A stretch of 64,000 nt of DNA, taken from NCBI GenBank assembly GCA_942492815.1, contig OW818658.1, forward strand, positions 3,534,001 through 3,598,000. The letters run 5' to 3'. Position 1 is the first letter of the stretch. Every line of letters starts with the position of its first letter. A program made the position numbers and the translations under genes. The notes below the pieces were generated by a model. The model was not told where the DNA came from. It did not search any database and saw only the letters and a program-made list of their open reading frames with translations. Source of the stretch: JAEUWI01 sp942492815. GTDB lineage: Bacteria > Hydrogenedentota > Hydrogenedentia > Hydrogenedentales > JAEUWI01. Below, piece by piece: positions 25,389-34,571 of this stretch.

Positions 25389-27743
25389 TCAGTCGCCCTT
25401 CTTGATCAGCCAGACTTCGGTCAACCGCGAGGCATCGCGCCAGTTGATGCCCGGTTCCTCGGGCACGTCAAAGGTAAGGATGATGGTGCCATCTTCATAG
25501 AGCTTTTTCGGCACCGGGAATTCCTTGAGTTCGCCGATCTTCTTGCCGTCCAGGGTGGGCTCCACGCGCTCGCCGTTCACCCGGAGCAGGCATTGGCTGA
25601 GGCCCGTGGTGCGGACGAGATATTCGGACTCGGGATCCAGATCGTCGTAGCGCAGGCCCATGGGCCAGTCCATCTTGCTGACCCAGGACTGGCGGAGCCG
25701 GCTGCGACCGTCGTCCCACCACATGAAGTCGGGGTTCATGTGTCGCCGCATGAGGGGATCGGTGCTGAGGGATTCGCCGCGCAGCACGTGGTCGGACTGG
25801 GCCACGTTTCCGATGTCGTCATAGAAACTGCCAGGACCCGGATTTTCCCAGGTGGCGATAACGTTGAGGCGAGCGAGTTTTTCAGCGTCACTGCCGAGGG
25901 CGCGGATCTCGGTGAACTGATCTTCGTACCACCAGCGGTTGTTCAACGGAAAATCGACGAAGTCGAGGACGGCACTGCGCTGGGCGTTGTTCGCGCCGTA
26001 TTTCTCCACACTGCTCTGATAGCCGATGGACTGGTGAAGCCGCTCGCAGAGATCGAAGATGGCGGCGCGGGTCTCCTGCCGGGGCGATTCCGTGTCGGCC
26101 CCTGAGAATGCGGCAAGGGCTCCGTCCATCGCTGTATCGATGCCGATTTGAGCGGCGAGGGCAAGAGACGCGTTCGCGCGCGCTTCGAGCTTCTCTTCGT
26201 GCATGAGACGGCCGCGGATGTAGCTGTCGTAGTGGGCCTTGAGCAGGCAGAGCTGCCAGCGCCAGTTGTCTTTCAGGCCCGGATTCTCGCGGTCGAGCTG
26301 CTGCCAGAGGGCCAGGGTGGACTCCACGCCTCCATTCAGGGCGAGGGGCCCCTCCCAGTTTTTCTCCAGGGCATAGAGCCCGTCGGCGGCGCGCTCGGCC
26401 ACGCTGTGCCCGAAGAAGAAGCGGCAATACTCAATGAGCCCTTCGCGTACATCACTGTCCACGTCCCAGCCGAGTAGACTCCAGACGATCTTGTTCACAT
26501 CGTCGTGCATGCCGTCGGAATAGGTGATGAAACCGTCCGTGTCCTTTGCGAAGGCGCGGAAAATTGTCGTATAGCGCACGGGCGAAGGATTGACGCCCTC
26601 GCGGCCCGAGGTGAAGGCGAAGGCCGGATCGATCCACGCGGCGGGATACTGGGCGCGGACGGTGTGGGTCACGTCGGGATAGTCGCGCAGACGGTATTGG
26701 GCCGGCAGACGCTTGCGCATGAGGGGCAGGGGCGGGCTGGAGGGGCCGCCGACCGCACCGGCAAGCCACTCGGGCTGGTGCTGCTCGATCCAGTCGAAGA
26801 AGTAATCCACCTGCGCGTCATCGAATCCCTGGAGCGACATCCAGATTTCAGCCTGGGGATGATATTGCGCCAGGAGCTTGGAAATGTCTTCGAGGAAGGG
26901 CAGTACGTCCTTCGGGTGGTTATGGCCGGGGTCGCCGCCGGGAAAAAAGATGGCGTCAAGGTAGGGCGTGTTCTGGTAGAAGGATTCGTGCTCCTTCAGG
27001 TGCGCCGCGCGCTCCTCGGCGTTGGTCAGGTCCACCGTGGCCGGGGTCCACACCCAATAATCCACGCCATACTTCTTGCAACTCTCGCCCATGGCCCGGT
27101 TCATTTCTTCGCGGGGCACTTTGAAGTGCGGGCTGGCGTCGTCTTGAAACGGGATGTTCTCAATAGCGTTCACGCCAAACAGCGCGAGTTCGCGGATGTA
27201 CTGATCGTACTGGGCGGGCGTCCACGCGTCGTAGCTGTTGGCCGTGGTTCGATAACCGAGCTGATGGCCGCGGATGGAGTCGTCCGGGGCCGTGATGATA
27301 TTCAGCGGCGTCGGAAGGGTGAGAGTGCCCGGGGCACAGTCCAGACCGCGGAGCAGCTTGCCCACGCCATAGAGCACGCCGGGACCGTCGAAGCCAACGA
27401 TGGTGACTCTTTTCGACCCGGAGTAGAGGCCGTATCCACCGGGTGATTCCGGTGGCAGCAGGTACTCGGGGGCCCAGAAGTTTGTCTGTGGGTTGGTGGC
27501 GTCAACTTGCGCACTGGACAACAGGTAGATCGCGGGTTCGGATGTCGCAGGGCTCTCCTTCACCACGGGCAGTGTTATCCCCGTGCGACGCTGCACTTCC
27601 TCCACGAGTACGGTGGCGGCAGTTGCCGCGACCGGCGAGGTGTCGTGTAGCACGATGGTGGCCCGGCTGAGGTCGAGGGCCGCCGCAGGCAGCGCCCCAA
27701 GGGCGATGGCGACGATGGTAAAGAGAGATTTGATCAAGTTCAC
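25389..27743 (-). CDS. Secreted glycoside-hydrolase-like protein (GH20/GH67-type N-domain)
   Basis: A 784-residue exported protein with signal peptide ending PAAALD. Residues about 20-130 look like the small alpha/beta domain found before GH20/GH67/GH84 barrels (AATVLVEEVQRRTGITLPVV; GGYGLYSGSKRVTIVGFDGPGVLYG). The centre (about 160-470) reads as a TIM barrel, with YDQYIRELALFGVNAIE, FFPGGDPGHNHPKDVLPF and an acidic SDGMHDDVNK stretch. The C-terminus is a helical domain then beta-rich segment. A glycan is the likely substrate; the family is not resolved. Initiation is at GTG 27743, with GGAG 7 bases upstream; the longer ATG frame reads through a repeat. Confidence 0.7.
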   Translation of the reverse strand: MNLIKSLFTIVAIALGALPAAALDLSRATIVLHDTSPVAATAATVLVEEVQRRTGITLPVVKESPATSEPAIYLLSSAQVDATNPQTNFWAPEYLLPPESPGGYGLYSGSKRVTIVGFDGPGVLYGVGKLLRGLDCAPGTLTLPTPLNIITAPDDSIRGHQLGYRTTANSYDAWTPAQYDQYIRELALFGVNAIENIPFQDDASPHFKVPREEMNRAMGESCKKYGVDYWVWTPATVDLTNAEERAAHLKEHESFYQNTPYLDAIFFPGGDPGHNHPKDVLPFLEDISKLLAQYHPQAEIWMSLQGFDDAQVDYFFDWIEQHQPEWLAGAVGGPSSPPLPLMRKRLPAQYRLRDYPDVTHTVRAQYPAAWIDPAFAFTSGREGVNPSPVRYTTIFRAFAKDTDGFITYSDGMHDDVNKIVWSLLGWDVDSDVREGLIEYCRFFFGHSVAERAADGLYALEKNWEGPLALNGGVESTLALWQQLDRENPGLKDNWRWQLCLLKAHYDSYIRGRLMHEEKLEARANASLALAAQIGIDTAMDGALAAFSGADTESPRQETRAAIFDLCERLHQSIGYQSSVEKYGANNAQRSAVLDFVDFPLNNRWWYEDQFTEIRALGSDAEKLARLNVIATWENPGPGSFYDDIGNVAQSDHVLRGESLSTDPLMRRHMNPDFMWWDDGRSRLRQSWVSKMDWPMGLRYDDLDPESEYLVRTTGLSQCLLRVNGERVEPTLDGKKIGELKEFPVPKKLYEDGTIILTFDVPEEPGINWRDASRLTEVWLIKKGD

Positions 27744-27768
27744 GAAAATACTCCAATGATTGCTGGAT

Positions 27769-27873
27769 GAATGGGTCTTATGGGTCGTATGAGTCTTATG
27801 GGACCAATGAAAGTGAAAGTATAGACGCACACATTCTGAGCCATACGACCCATACGACCCATAAGACCTATCA
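27769..27873. repeat. Short-unit palindromic repeat array, TATGGGTC type
   Basis: The left arm has 9-nt units such as GGTCTTATG, GGTCGTATG, AGTCTTATG; the right arm has inverted GACCCATAC, GACCCATAA. It occupies the entire gap between the GTG start of the glycosidase-like gene and the stop codon of the membrane-protein gene at 27871. Confidence 0.85.
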
Positions 27874-29781
27874 GGGCGCGCGTTTCAACACCAGATACCC
27901 CACACTATCCCCCTTCGGGGGCCAGGGCACATAGACCTTGCCTTCGCTGAGACTCAGCACGATGGTAGCACGTTCCGCGTGGTCTTCCACACGCCCGTAC
28001 CAATCGAGGTGCACCCGCGAATCCGCGTGGAACCAGCGGTGGGCATCACCGATCGACTCGCCGGAGGCCAACGTCACGATGACCGACCGGTCGCGCATGA
28101 AATCGATGGCCGCGATACCGGCGTCGGTTTCTTTTTCGGCCTCTCCACCGGGCTGGCTGCTCAGTCCGGCCACTTCCCAGTGGCCCATGACGGCCATGGC
28201 CTCGCGCCAGTAGGCCTTGTCACCGAAGCGCAGGCGGGCACCTTCAACGGGGCCATCCTGCATGGCCATGCTGAGGCCGGTGATGACCACAAGGATGAGG
28301 GGCGTGGTGATGCAAGTAACCTGGAAGCCCCTTCCCAGACGCCACGTCGAATCATCAGCCGATACAGACACACCGGGCGACTGCGGGGTGTATTTCGGTT
28401 GGCCCAGCATCAGCAGCAGCGCCGTGGCGGCGCCCGCGAAGGCGAGGAAGGTCATATCCACGATGGGATGCTCCTCCCCGCTCCCACCGGGCAGCATCTG
28501 AGCAAAACCGGTGACGACGGTGGCCCACATCAGAAACAGCAGCACGAAAGAACCCTTGCCGAAGGCGGTCGGTGGTGCAAGTGGGAGCTGGTCTCGCGCG
28601 TAAAGTCGCAATGCCTGGAGACCGAGCGCACTGAGGAGAACGCCGCCAATGACGTACCAGATCCACGGCGGCAGTCCGGCCACGGGATCGTGGGTGATGA
28701 TCTCGTAGCGATAAAGCCAGCGTTCGGGTCCACGGCGGACGTTCATCCAGAGCAGGGCGATGACGACCACGAAGACGGAGAAGATATCCAAAGGCTTGCG
28801 GGGCGCATCTTCCTCGGCCGGGGCCAGTCCACCGCGCAGCAACCTTGCGACCCCCAGCGCGATTGCCAGGCCCATGAGCAACCCGAAGGTCTCCTCGGCG
28901 ATTTTCCACTGCATCATGCCGCCCCAGGAGGCAAAGGGGCCCCATTCCACCCGGATGGGATGGCGGATGAATACCGCGAGGGCAAAGGCGAGTCCGCCAC
29001 CGAGGATGCCATAGCAAGCGAGGAGCAGTGCGGCGCGGTTGCGCGTGCGCACGAGGTAGACCAGCAGGGTGATGAGTATTCCCAGCACGCCGCCCCAGCT
29101 TTCGCTGCGATAGGGCGGGCCAAGCTGGAGTCCGCCGAATTTCGTGAGGCAGAGGTAGCCCGCGAGCCACGCGAGGGAGCCCCAGACAAAAAGCAGGGCC
29201 TCGCGGCGCTCATTTGGGCGCAGCATGGCATGGGCTCCACAGACCACGAGGGTGATAACGGCCGCAAAGAAATCGCCATCGTCGAAATGCTGCGCGACGA
29301 GACGTTCGTAGCTGTCGCGGATGCTATGGTTGAAGAAAAGGAAGAGGTAGACCGCGAGAAAAGCCACCGACAAGGTGATGAAGGGACGGGCGAGCCGATC
29401 CAGCGCGGATCGGGACAGCGTGAAGGCCAGACCAAGGATCGCGCCGCCGATGCCGGCCCAGAGCGCGCCGAAGAAGAAGAGCATCGTGTAGCCATAGAGC
29501 ACATCGGGGAAGGAGTCACTCACGGCGTACATGGTCTGCTCCATGTAGCTCAGAGAACCGCCCCAGGCCCAGCCGACGGCCCCGCACAGGCCCGCGACCG
29601 CGCTGCGTCGGAACCAGTCGGGGCGACCGGAGGCCAGGCAGAGCGCCAGCCCCAGCAGCGCCCCCGGCACCATGGCACCACCTTCGTGGCCCACGATGCC
29701 TCGATAGCCCCAGCCATAGGCCATAACCAGCGCCGCGAGGAGGTAAAGTGGCGCGAGACCTGTCTTGTTTGATTGTCGCAT
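27871..29781 (-). CDS. Large multi-pass membrane protein of unknown function
   Basis: A 636-residue protein with about thirteen to fourteen predicted membrane segments in the first 520 residues, then a soluble C-terminal domain of about 110 residues (SVIVTLASGESIGDAHRWFH; EGKVYVPWPPKGDS). The first part has glycine-rich membrane helices (MAYGWGYRGIVGHEGGAM). I do not recognise a named family. It is co-directional with and just upstream of the glycosidase-like gene and downstream of the esterase, so a role in glycan or surface metabolism is possible. The ATG at 29781 is chosen because the earlier in-frame start lies inside a palindromic repeat. Confidence 0.6.
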   Translation of the reverse strand: MRQSNKTGLAPLYLLAALVMAYGWGYRGIVGHEGGAMVPGALLGLALCLASGRPDWFRRSAVAGLCGAVGWAWGGSLSYMEQTMYAVSDSFPDVLYGYTMLFFFGALWAGIGGAILGLAFTLSRSALDRLARPFITLSVAFLAVYLFLFFNHSIRDSYERLVAQHFDDGDFFAAVITLVVCGAHAMLRPNERREALLFVWGSLAWLAGYLCLTKFGGLQLGPPYRSESWGGVLGILITLLVYLVRTRNRAALLLACYGILGGGLAFALAVFIRHPIRVEWGPFASWGGMMQWKIAEETFGLLMGLAIALGVARLLRGGLAPAEEDAPRKPLDIFSVFVVVIALLWMNVRRGPERWLYRYEIITHDPVAGLPPWIWYVIGGVLLSALGLQALRLYARDQLPLAPPTAFGKGSFVLLFLMWATVVTGFAQMLPGGSGEEHPIVDMTFLAFAGAATALLLMLGQPKYTPQSPGVSVSADDSTWRLGRGFQVTCITTPLILVVITGLSMAMQDGPVEGARLRFGDKAYWREAMAVMGHWEVAGLSSQPGGEAEKETDAGIAAIDFMRDRSVIVTLASGESIGDAHRWFHADSRVHLDWYGRVEDHAERATIVLSLSEGKVYVPWPPKGDSVGYLVLKRAP

Positions 29782-29800
29782 CTGGGGCACCTTGGATTGT

Positions 29801-29957
29801 TCTGGGGGACCAAGTGGACTGAGTGGACGAGGTGGACCAAGTGGATTCACTGCGGCGAACGGGCTTAGTGAATCAGGTCCACTGCGTCCACTGTGTCCAC
29901 TGTGTCCACTTCGTCCACTGTGTCCACTGTCTCTGCTGTCTCCACACTGTCCACTAC
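29801..29957. repeat. Long short-unit palindromic repeat array, GTCCACTGT type
   Basis: The left arm has 9-nt units starting GTGGAC (GTGGACTGA, GTGGACGAG, GTGGACCAA); the right arm has about nine inverted units, mostly GTCCACTGT, ending at the esterase stop codon (29954-29956). The 9-nt phase is unusually exact here, and the right arm is longer than the left. Confidence 0.9.
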
Positions 29958-31120
29958 CGCTTCACGCCAAACTGCTGATCGATCCAGGCATAGGCCATTT
30001 CACGGCCCTCCTTGGGAAAGCGGTGTTTCCCAGGCACCAGCTCGCCATGAAATCGATTCTCTTTGCCGTAGAGGGCGTAGACGCTTTTGATCTGCTCATA
30101 AACCTCGGCGAGGTTGGCGGTCTCGGGGAAAATATCATCTTCCAGCGTGGCCCAGTTGAAATAAGGCCGGGGCGCGAGGCAAGCCGCGATTTCGTGCCAG
30201 TCCAGGGGGGCCGAGGCGACGTCGTTTACGTAGAAGCCCATACGCGGCATGAGGGCCGTGAGGTGGCTCCATCGGTCCGGCCGGGGATCGGTGCGCAGGG
30301 TGGTGAAGCCGCAACTGGCGACGACCAGGCTGATCCGGGGCTCGTGAATGGCCGCCATGATCGAACCATAGGCCCCATGGGAATGGCCGATGATACCGAT
30401 GCGATTCTTGTCCACATCCCCGCGCAGGTGGAGAAAGTCCACCACGCGGGAAATGTCCCAGTTCATCTTCCCGAAGTAGGACCACTTCGGGTGACGCTCG
30501 TAGAGCTTCATGGCATCGTGGTAGGGCTGTTCGCCGGGGGGAATGCGCTCGCCGAAGCCAATCGCATCGGGCACAATACAGATGAATCCGCGCTTTGCCA
30601 GTTCGTCGGCGAAGGCCATCTCCGGATCGCCGGTGACGCCGCAGGCCTCGTCCTTGCCGGGGGCCTGGGTCTGGTGGAGCACGATCATGGTGGGCGCGGG
30701 CGTGGACACGGGTTTGTTGGGTAAGAGCAAATAAGCGGGAATAGAATCGTTCCACTCGCCGGGGATAAACATGTGAATGCGAACATAGCCGTCCATGGTT
30801 TCGGAGCCAAACATCTCCGGATCGGAGGTCACCCGTTCCAGCTCGCCCGGTTCCCCGAGGAGAGCACCGAGGGTGGCCTTGATGCCATCCTGCTTGGTTT
30901 CCCAGGCGGCCGGGGTCGAAATCTTCTCGGTCGCGCCGGGCGTCGGATCGAGGAGGGGCAGCAGGGTCTTGAGGCCGGCTTGGGGCGTACTCAAGGCGGG
31001 CTTCTGATCGCCGGTGGCCTTTTGCCAGTCTTCCCAGACGAAGCCGGGCCAGGCGGATGCGGCCTGCGCGATGGAGAACAGGATCGCGGCGGCGATCACG
31101 GCAGTCAGACGATTCTTCAT
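29954..31120 (-). CDS. Secreted alpha/beta-hydrolase (acetyl xylan esterase-like)
   Basis: A 388-residue protein with signal peptide (VIAAAILFSIAQAASA). The alpha/beta-hydrolase core has an oxyanion region MIVLHQTQ and the nucleophile elbow GHSHG (S247) in GIIGHSHGAYGSIM. A late histidine follows in VPGKHRFP, with an aspartate candidate in LEDDIFPE. This is the layout of polysaccharide deacetylating esterases and dienelactone hydrolases. An ester on a sugar or aromatic compound is the likely substrate, in the periplasm or outside. It is co-directional with the large membrane protein. Its stop codon adjoins a palindromic repeat. Confidence 0.8.
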   Translation of the reverse strand: MKNRLTAVIAAAILFSIAQAASAWPGFVWEDWQKATGDQKPALSTPQAGLKTLLPLLDPTPGATEKISTPAAWETKQDGIKATLGALLGEPGELERVTSDPEMFGSETMDGYVRIHMFIPGEWNDSIPAYLLLPNKPVSTPAPTMIVLHQTQAPGKDEACGVTGDPEMAFADELAKRGFICIVPDAIGFGERIPPGEQPYHDAMKLYERHPKWSYFGKMNWDISRVVDFLHLRGDVDKNRIGIIGHSHGAYGSIMAAIHEPRISLVVASCGFTTLRTDPRPDRWSHLTALMPRMGFYVNDVASAPLDWHEIAACLAPRPYFNWATLEDDIFPETANLAEVYEQIKSVYALYGKENRFHGELVPGKHRFPKEGREMAYAWIDQQFGVKR

Positions 31121-31239
31121 GGTCGGTTCCTTCTCAATCCTTGCGCTTCGCGCCCCTGCGTGGGCTAGTATACGGGCGCGGACTCCTACTCAGCCTGGGC
31201 CGCCCACGACGGTCTGTTATACGAATAAAGGAACTCGAA

Positions 31240-32277
31240 ATGCCAGCTTCCCCCCGCCCCGCCCTGGGCGCCGCCATCATCGGCGCGGGCTTCATGGGCC
31301 AGACCTATGCCCGCTGCATTGCGACGCTCGTACCGGGCCTGGAATTGCGGGCGGTGGCCATCGGCAGCCGCGCGGGCGCGCTGGCGGAGGCGTATGGCGT
31401 GGCGCTGGAGCCGACCCTGGAGGCGCTGCTGGCCCGGGACGACATTCACGTGGTGTGCATTGCCACGCCCCACGGGGTCCATGGCGAGCAGGCCCTGGCG
31501 GCGGCAAAGGCCGGTAAGCACCTCCTCATCGACAAGCCCATGGCCTGCACGGCGGCGGCGTGCGACGCGATCCTGGCCGCCTGCGCGGAACGCAAGCTGC
31601 GCTGCGACATCACCTATACCCAGCGCCAGCGCATCGTCAACACGGAGATGAAACGCCTGATAGACGAAGGCACCCTCGGGCGTGTGCTGCACATTCACAA
31701 TACGCAGGTGGTGCCCGAGGGCATGAAGACCACGCCGCAGTGGCAGTTGCGGAAGGAAAACGTGGGCGTGCTCATGGGACACGGCATCCATAACATCGAC
31801 CAGATCCGCTGGCTCACCGGTCAGGAGGTGGTGAAGGTTTTCGGCAAGGTGCGCGCCTTTGGACCCGACTATGAAGTCGACTCCACCTCCGATCTGGTGC
31901 TGACCCTGGAGGATGGCACGGTCTGCACGATCTTCTGCACCTTCGAGGCGACCGCACCGGGCATTCCCCGTATGGGCGGCTCCACCCAGGTGCTCCTGGA
32001 GCGGGGCACGATCGACGCCGACTGGTACGGCGAACTCCGGGTGGCGGAGCAGGGCGGCGAATGGCGCGTGGCGGCGGCCCAAGAGAAAATCGACTGGCAG
32101 GGCAAGGGTTTTCTCGATCCCGTGCGTCTAGCCACCTACGCGAAGACGCTGCAGGCGCTGGTCGACGGAATCCACAGCGGCGACCTGCAGGGGACGGGTT
32201 GGGACGGGCGGCAGGCCGTGGCCATCGCCGAGGCGGCCTACGATTCCAGCCGCACGGGTCAAGAGATTAGCCTCTGA
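31240..32277 (+). CDS. Gfo/Idh/MocA family oxidoreductase
   Basis: A 345-residue cytoplasmic enzyme without a signal peptide. The Rossmann motif is AAIIGAGFMGQTYARC (residues 10-25); IDKPMACT holds the family EKP-type lysine. A later sheet domain contains GHGIHNIDQIRWLTG with the metal/substrate histidines. It probably oxidises or epimerises a sugar or inositol derivative. The ATG at 31240 is supported by AAAGGA upstream; the longer in-frame frame runs into the divergent esterase promoter region. It is a paralogue of the Tat-exported enzyme at 212-1486. Confidence 0.88.
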   Translation: MPASPRPALGAAIIGAGFMGQTYARCIATLVPGLELRAVAIGSRAGALAEAYGVALEPTLEALLARDDIHVVCIATPHGVHGEQALAAAKAGKHLLIDKPMACTAAACDAILAACAERKLRCDITYTQRQRIVNTEMKRLIDEGTLGRVLHIHNTQVVPEGMKTTPQWQLRKENVGVLMGHGIHNIDQIRWLTGQEVVKVFGKVRAFGPDYEVDSTSDLVLTLEDGTVCTIFCTFEATAPGIPRMGGSTQVLLERGTIDADWYGELRVAEQGGEWRVAAAQEKIDWQGKGFLDPVRLATYAKTLQALVDGIHSGDLQGTGWDGRQAVAIAEAAYDSSRTGQEISL

Positions 32278-32434
32278 TTACGAATCTGTAATCCGGAAGC
32301 AACGGATTCCTTCACGGGGGCGTGGCACCCTTCTGCCGAGGCAAGGGACAGGCGCAACGAGCTGCAGCCGTGCAGTACACTGAGGCCCGAAGCACTAAGC
32401 GCGCTGACCGTGCCACAGCCGGAGGAATCCCGCC

Positions 32435-33067
32435 ATGCTTCGCTGGGCCACAATCGCTTCTCTGGTCGTACTGAATCTCAGCATCTGGTATGGCCCCTTT
32501 GAATCCATCCGCGCCACAACCGCCGAAAGTGACGGCGTGGCACCGAACACGCCCTACGCCGAACTACTCGCCAACGAAGGCGATCTGGATGCCGCCCTGA
32601 CGGCGTACCGCCAGGCGGTCTCCGCCCGGCCAGAGGATCCAGCGGCACACTTTGAGTTCGCCCTGTTTTGCTACCTACACGCCGACTATCTCCGAGACGA
32701 AGCGGGTTGGCCTGCGGACAATATCGTGCTGACGGTTTGGGACGGATTCTACCGGGCGCGCCGACTGGCGCCGGACAATTTTGATCTGGCGTCGCAGTAT
32801 GCCCTCTATCTGATGGACACCGAGTTCTTCGGAAAGTCCGTCACCCGCGATCAGACGCTGGAGGCTTGGGACCATGTCATCGCGCTTGTTCAGGAGCGCC
32901 ATGTCGAGGAGCCGGCCTGGCCTTTCTTCACCGAGCGCCTCGGCTATGCGCTCCTCCAGCGCGCCCGGACGGAGTCGCGCTTCGGCGAGACGGAGAAGGC
33001 GCAGGCCACCCTGGCGGAAGTGCGGACGCTGTCTCCCGACTTCCGGATACCCAACCACTTGGAATAG
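32435..33067 (+). CDS. Secreted TPR-like protein, copy 1
   Basis: A 210-residue protein with an N-terminal signal (TIASLVVLNLSIWYG) and helical repeats of TPR type: LANEGDLDAALTAYRQAV, PAAHFEFALFCYLHADYL and RRLAPDNFDLASQYALYLMD. It is clearly paralogous to the protein at 33543-34181 (same signal, length, and motifs such as ASQYALYLMDTEFFG and LSPDFRIP). The function is not recognised; a role in assembling a secreted or periplasmic complex is possible. Confidence 0.65.
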   Translation: MLRWATIASLVVLNLSIWYGPFESIRATTAESDGVAPNTPYAELLANEGDLDAALTAYRQAVSARPEDPAAHFEFALFCYLHADYLRDEAGWPADNIVLTVWDGFYRARRLAPDNFDLASQYALYLMDTEFFGKSVTRDQTLEAWDHVIALVQERHVEEPAWPFFTERLGYALLQRARTESRFGETEKAQATLAEVRTLSPDFRIPNHLE

Positions 33068-33542
33068 CCGCCGTGGCGGGCGTCGCACTACGGCAATGTC
33101 CACATTCCGTTCAGTACCTACCTATAGGTAGGACATAAGTGTTCAAAAGGCCGTGCCCGATGCAGGATTCACATTTCTTTGACCTGGGTGAATGTGGTAT
33201 CGCCCTGTCTGGTGTCGGGAGGCCGGCGCACAAGAAATAGCGCTAACCGACTGATATAATTTGGCTTACAATTTACTTGCTGTGAAGTCCCGGCCCCGAA
33301 AGCAACTATTTTGGTGGACCGCCATATTTTTGGCACCAAAGCTGCTTTATATGTGCATACGCGGTGTACAGTTATATCGCGACCACACCCGCTGCCGAGT
33401 CTACCCCGGCACCGATGAAATACCCGCCACGATTCGTGTCGGCAACGACGATTCTTGAGTAGTGCTTCGATCGTTCCGCTGCGTTCAGCCGCATCCCGGC
33501 GCCACCAGCCTGTCGAAGGTCCATCAACAAAGGAAGTGCATC
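33068..33542. other. Intergenic region between the paralogous TPR genes
   Basis: 475 bases, noticeably lower in GC than the flanking genes. It holds a 16-bp perfect palindrome, CCTACCTATAGGTAGG (33117-33132), which could be an operator or hairpin. A TTG-initiated 65-codon frame (33261-33458) has no ribosome-binding site or recognisable features and is not called as a gene. Confidence 0.45.
33117..33132. promoter_or_regulatory. 16-bp perfect palindrome, possible operator
   Basis: CCTACCTATAGGTAGG is fully self-complementary, 411 bases upstream of the second TPR gene and 50 bases after the first. A dimeric regulator site is possible; it is also consistent with a small hairpin. Confidence 0.3.
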
Positions 33543-34181
33543 ATGTTGAGAATGGCCCTGATTGCTAGTTTAATCGTTTTGAACTTATCTGTCTGGGTAG
33601 GCCCGGCGGAGGTTCTCGCCGCGCGCGGAAAGGCTCTGATCGAGCGGGGCCCCCGCTACGAGCGCGCCCAGCAGTTCGTGTACAAGGGTGAAGTAAAGTC
33701 GGCGCTGGCGGAGTTCCAGGCGCTCATCGAAGCGGAACCGGAGACCGCCGCGTACCACGCGGAATACGCGCTGCTCTGCTACAACGAAGGTGAATTGCTC
33801 CTAACGACCCTGGGCTGGAACCGCGACGATCTGATCGCCACGGTGCAGCGGGAAATGAAGACGGCGCGGGAACTCTCCCCGAAAAACTACAGCGCCTCGG
33901 CGCAGTACGCCCTCGCCCTGATGGACGCGGACTTCTTCGGCACCGATCTTCCTATCGAGGTTATCGTGGAGGCGTGGAGCCACACGATCGCTCTGGTGCG
34001 CGAACTTCGCGAGAACACGCCGGGCTGGGCCGACTATGACATGGCGATTGCCCACGCCAGCCTCCAGTTGGCCCGCGCGGAACACCGCTACGGTCGCGAC
34101 GCCGAAGTGGAAAAGTACGTGGAGCAGGCGCTGACTTTGGATCCGAGGCTCCGGATCCCCAAAGACCTGCTCGAATCGTAA
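33543..34181 (+). CDS. Secreted TPR-like protein, copy 2
   Basis: A 212-residue protein with signal (LIASLIVLNLSVWVGPAEVLAA) and TPR-like helices: VYKGEVKSALAEFQALIEAEP, AAYHAEYALLCYNEGELLL, YSASAQYALALMDADFF. It aligns with the neighbouring 32435-33067 product over its full length, including the shared QYALxLMDxxFFG segment. The ATG at 33543 is preceded by AAAGGAAG. The stop codon lies inside the left terminal inverted repeat of the element at 34178-34549. Confidence 0.65.
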   Translation: MLRMALIASLIVLNLSVWVGPAEVLAARGKALIERGPRYERAQQFVYKGEVKSALAEFQALIEAEPETAAYHAEYALLCYNEGELLLTTLGWNRDDLIATVQREMKTARELSPKNYSASAQYALALMDADFFGTDLPIEVIVEAWSHTIALVRELRENTPGWADYDMAIAHASLQLARAEHRYGRDAEVEKYVEQALTLDPRLRIPKDLLES

Positions 34182-34549
34182 CACTTTAGCCGGGTGAAGT
34201 GCCCTAACAGAGGTTGGCACATCTTCCCATGTCGTGTAGCTCTCGGTTTCCTGAGCTTCGCGGCAATCTAATACCTTGTAAATCGGCTTGAAATAAAAAT
34301 GGGAGCCAACGTGGATTTGCCTTCCAGGCTGATCTAAAGCGCTCTCTAAGTCTTAAGTGGCCCCTTACTTTCGTCTGATGACTCTGGTCCGCTAACAATA
34401 AGCAAGGCCCGCCATTGTCGAACGGGGGAATTGTATCAGCCTGGAAGGCTAATCCACGTTGGCGCACGATTGCGTTTGACGTCACGCTACATCTTCACGG
34501 TAGGGCGATCAGAGACGCAGCACAAGAAATCGGACGGCTAAAGTGTTAC
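34178..34549. repeat. MITE-like element with nested inverted repeats
   Basis: Ends are a perfect 14-bp inverted repeat (GTAACACTTTAGCC at 34178-34191 and its complement at 34536-34549), and the similarity extends a few bases outward. Inside, a 29-bp arm at 34305-34333 pairs with 34435-34463 with one mismatch. There is no gene inside. The interior is lower in GC than the neighbours. This looks like a non-autonomous mobile element, with the left end overlapping the stop codon of the TPR gene. Confidence 0.6.
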
Positions 34550-34571
34550 CTCGATTCCTGAATGGATCCGG

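Noticed and set aside
27979..29772. Plus-strand frame of about 600 codons opposite the large membrane protein
   Set aside because: It is a hydrophilic, compositionally biased mirror of membrane helices, typical of antisense shadows.
33261..33458. 65-codon TTG-initiated frame between the TPR paralogues
   Set aside because: No ribosome-binding site, no recognisable domain, and the region looks non-coding.
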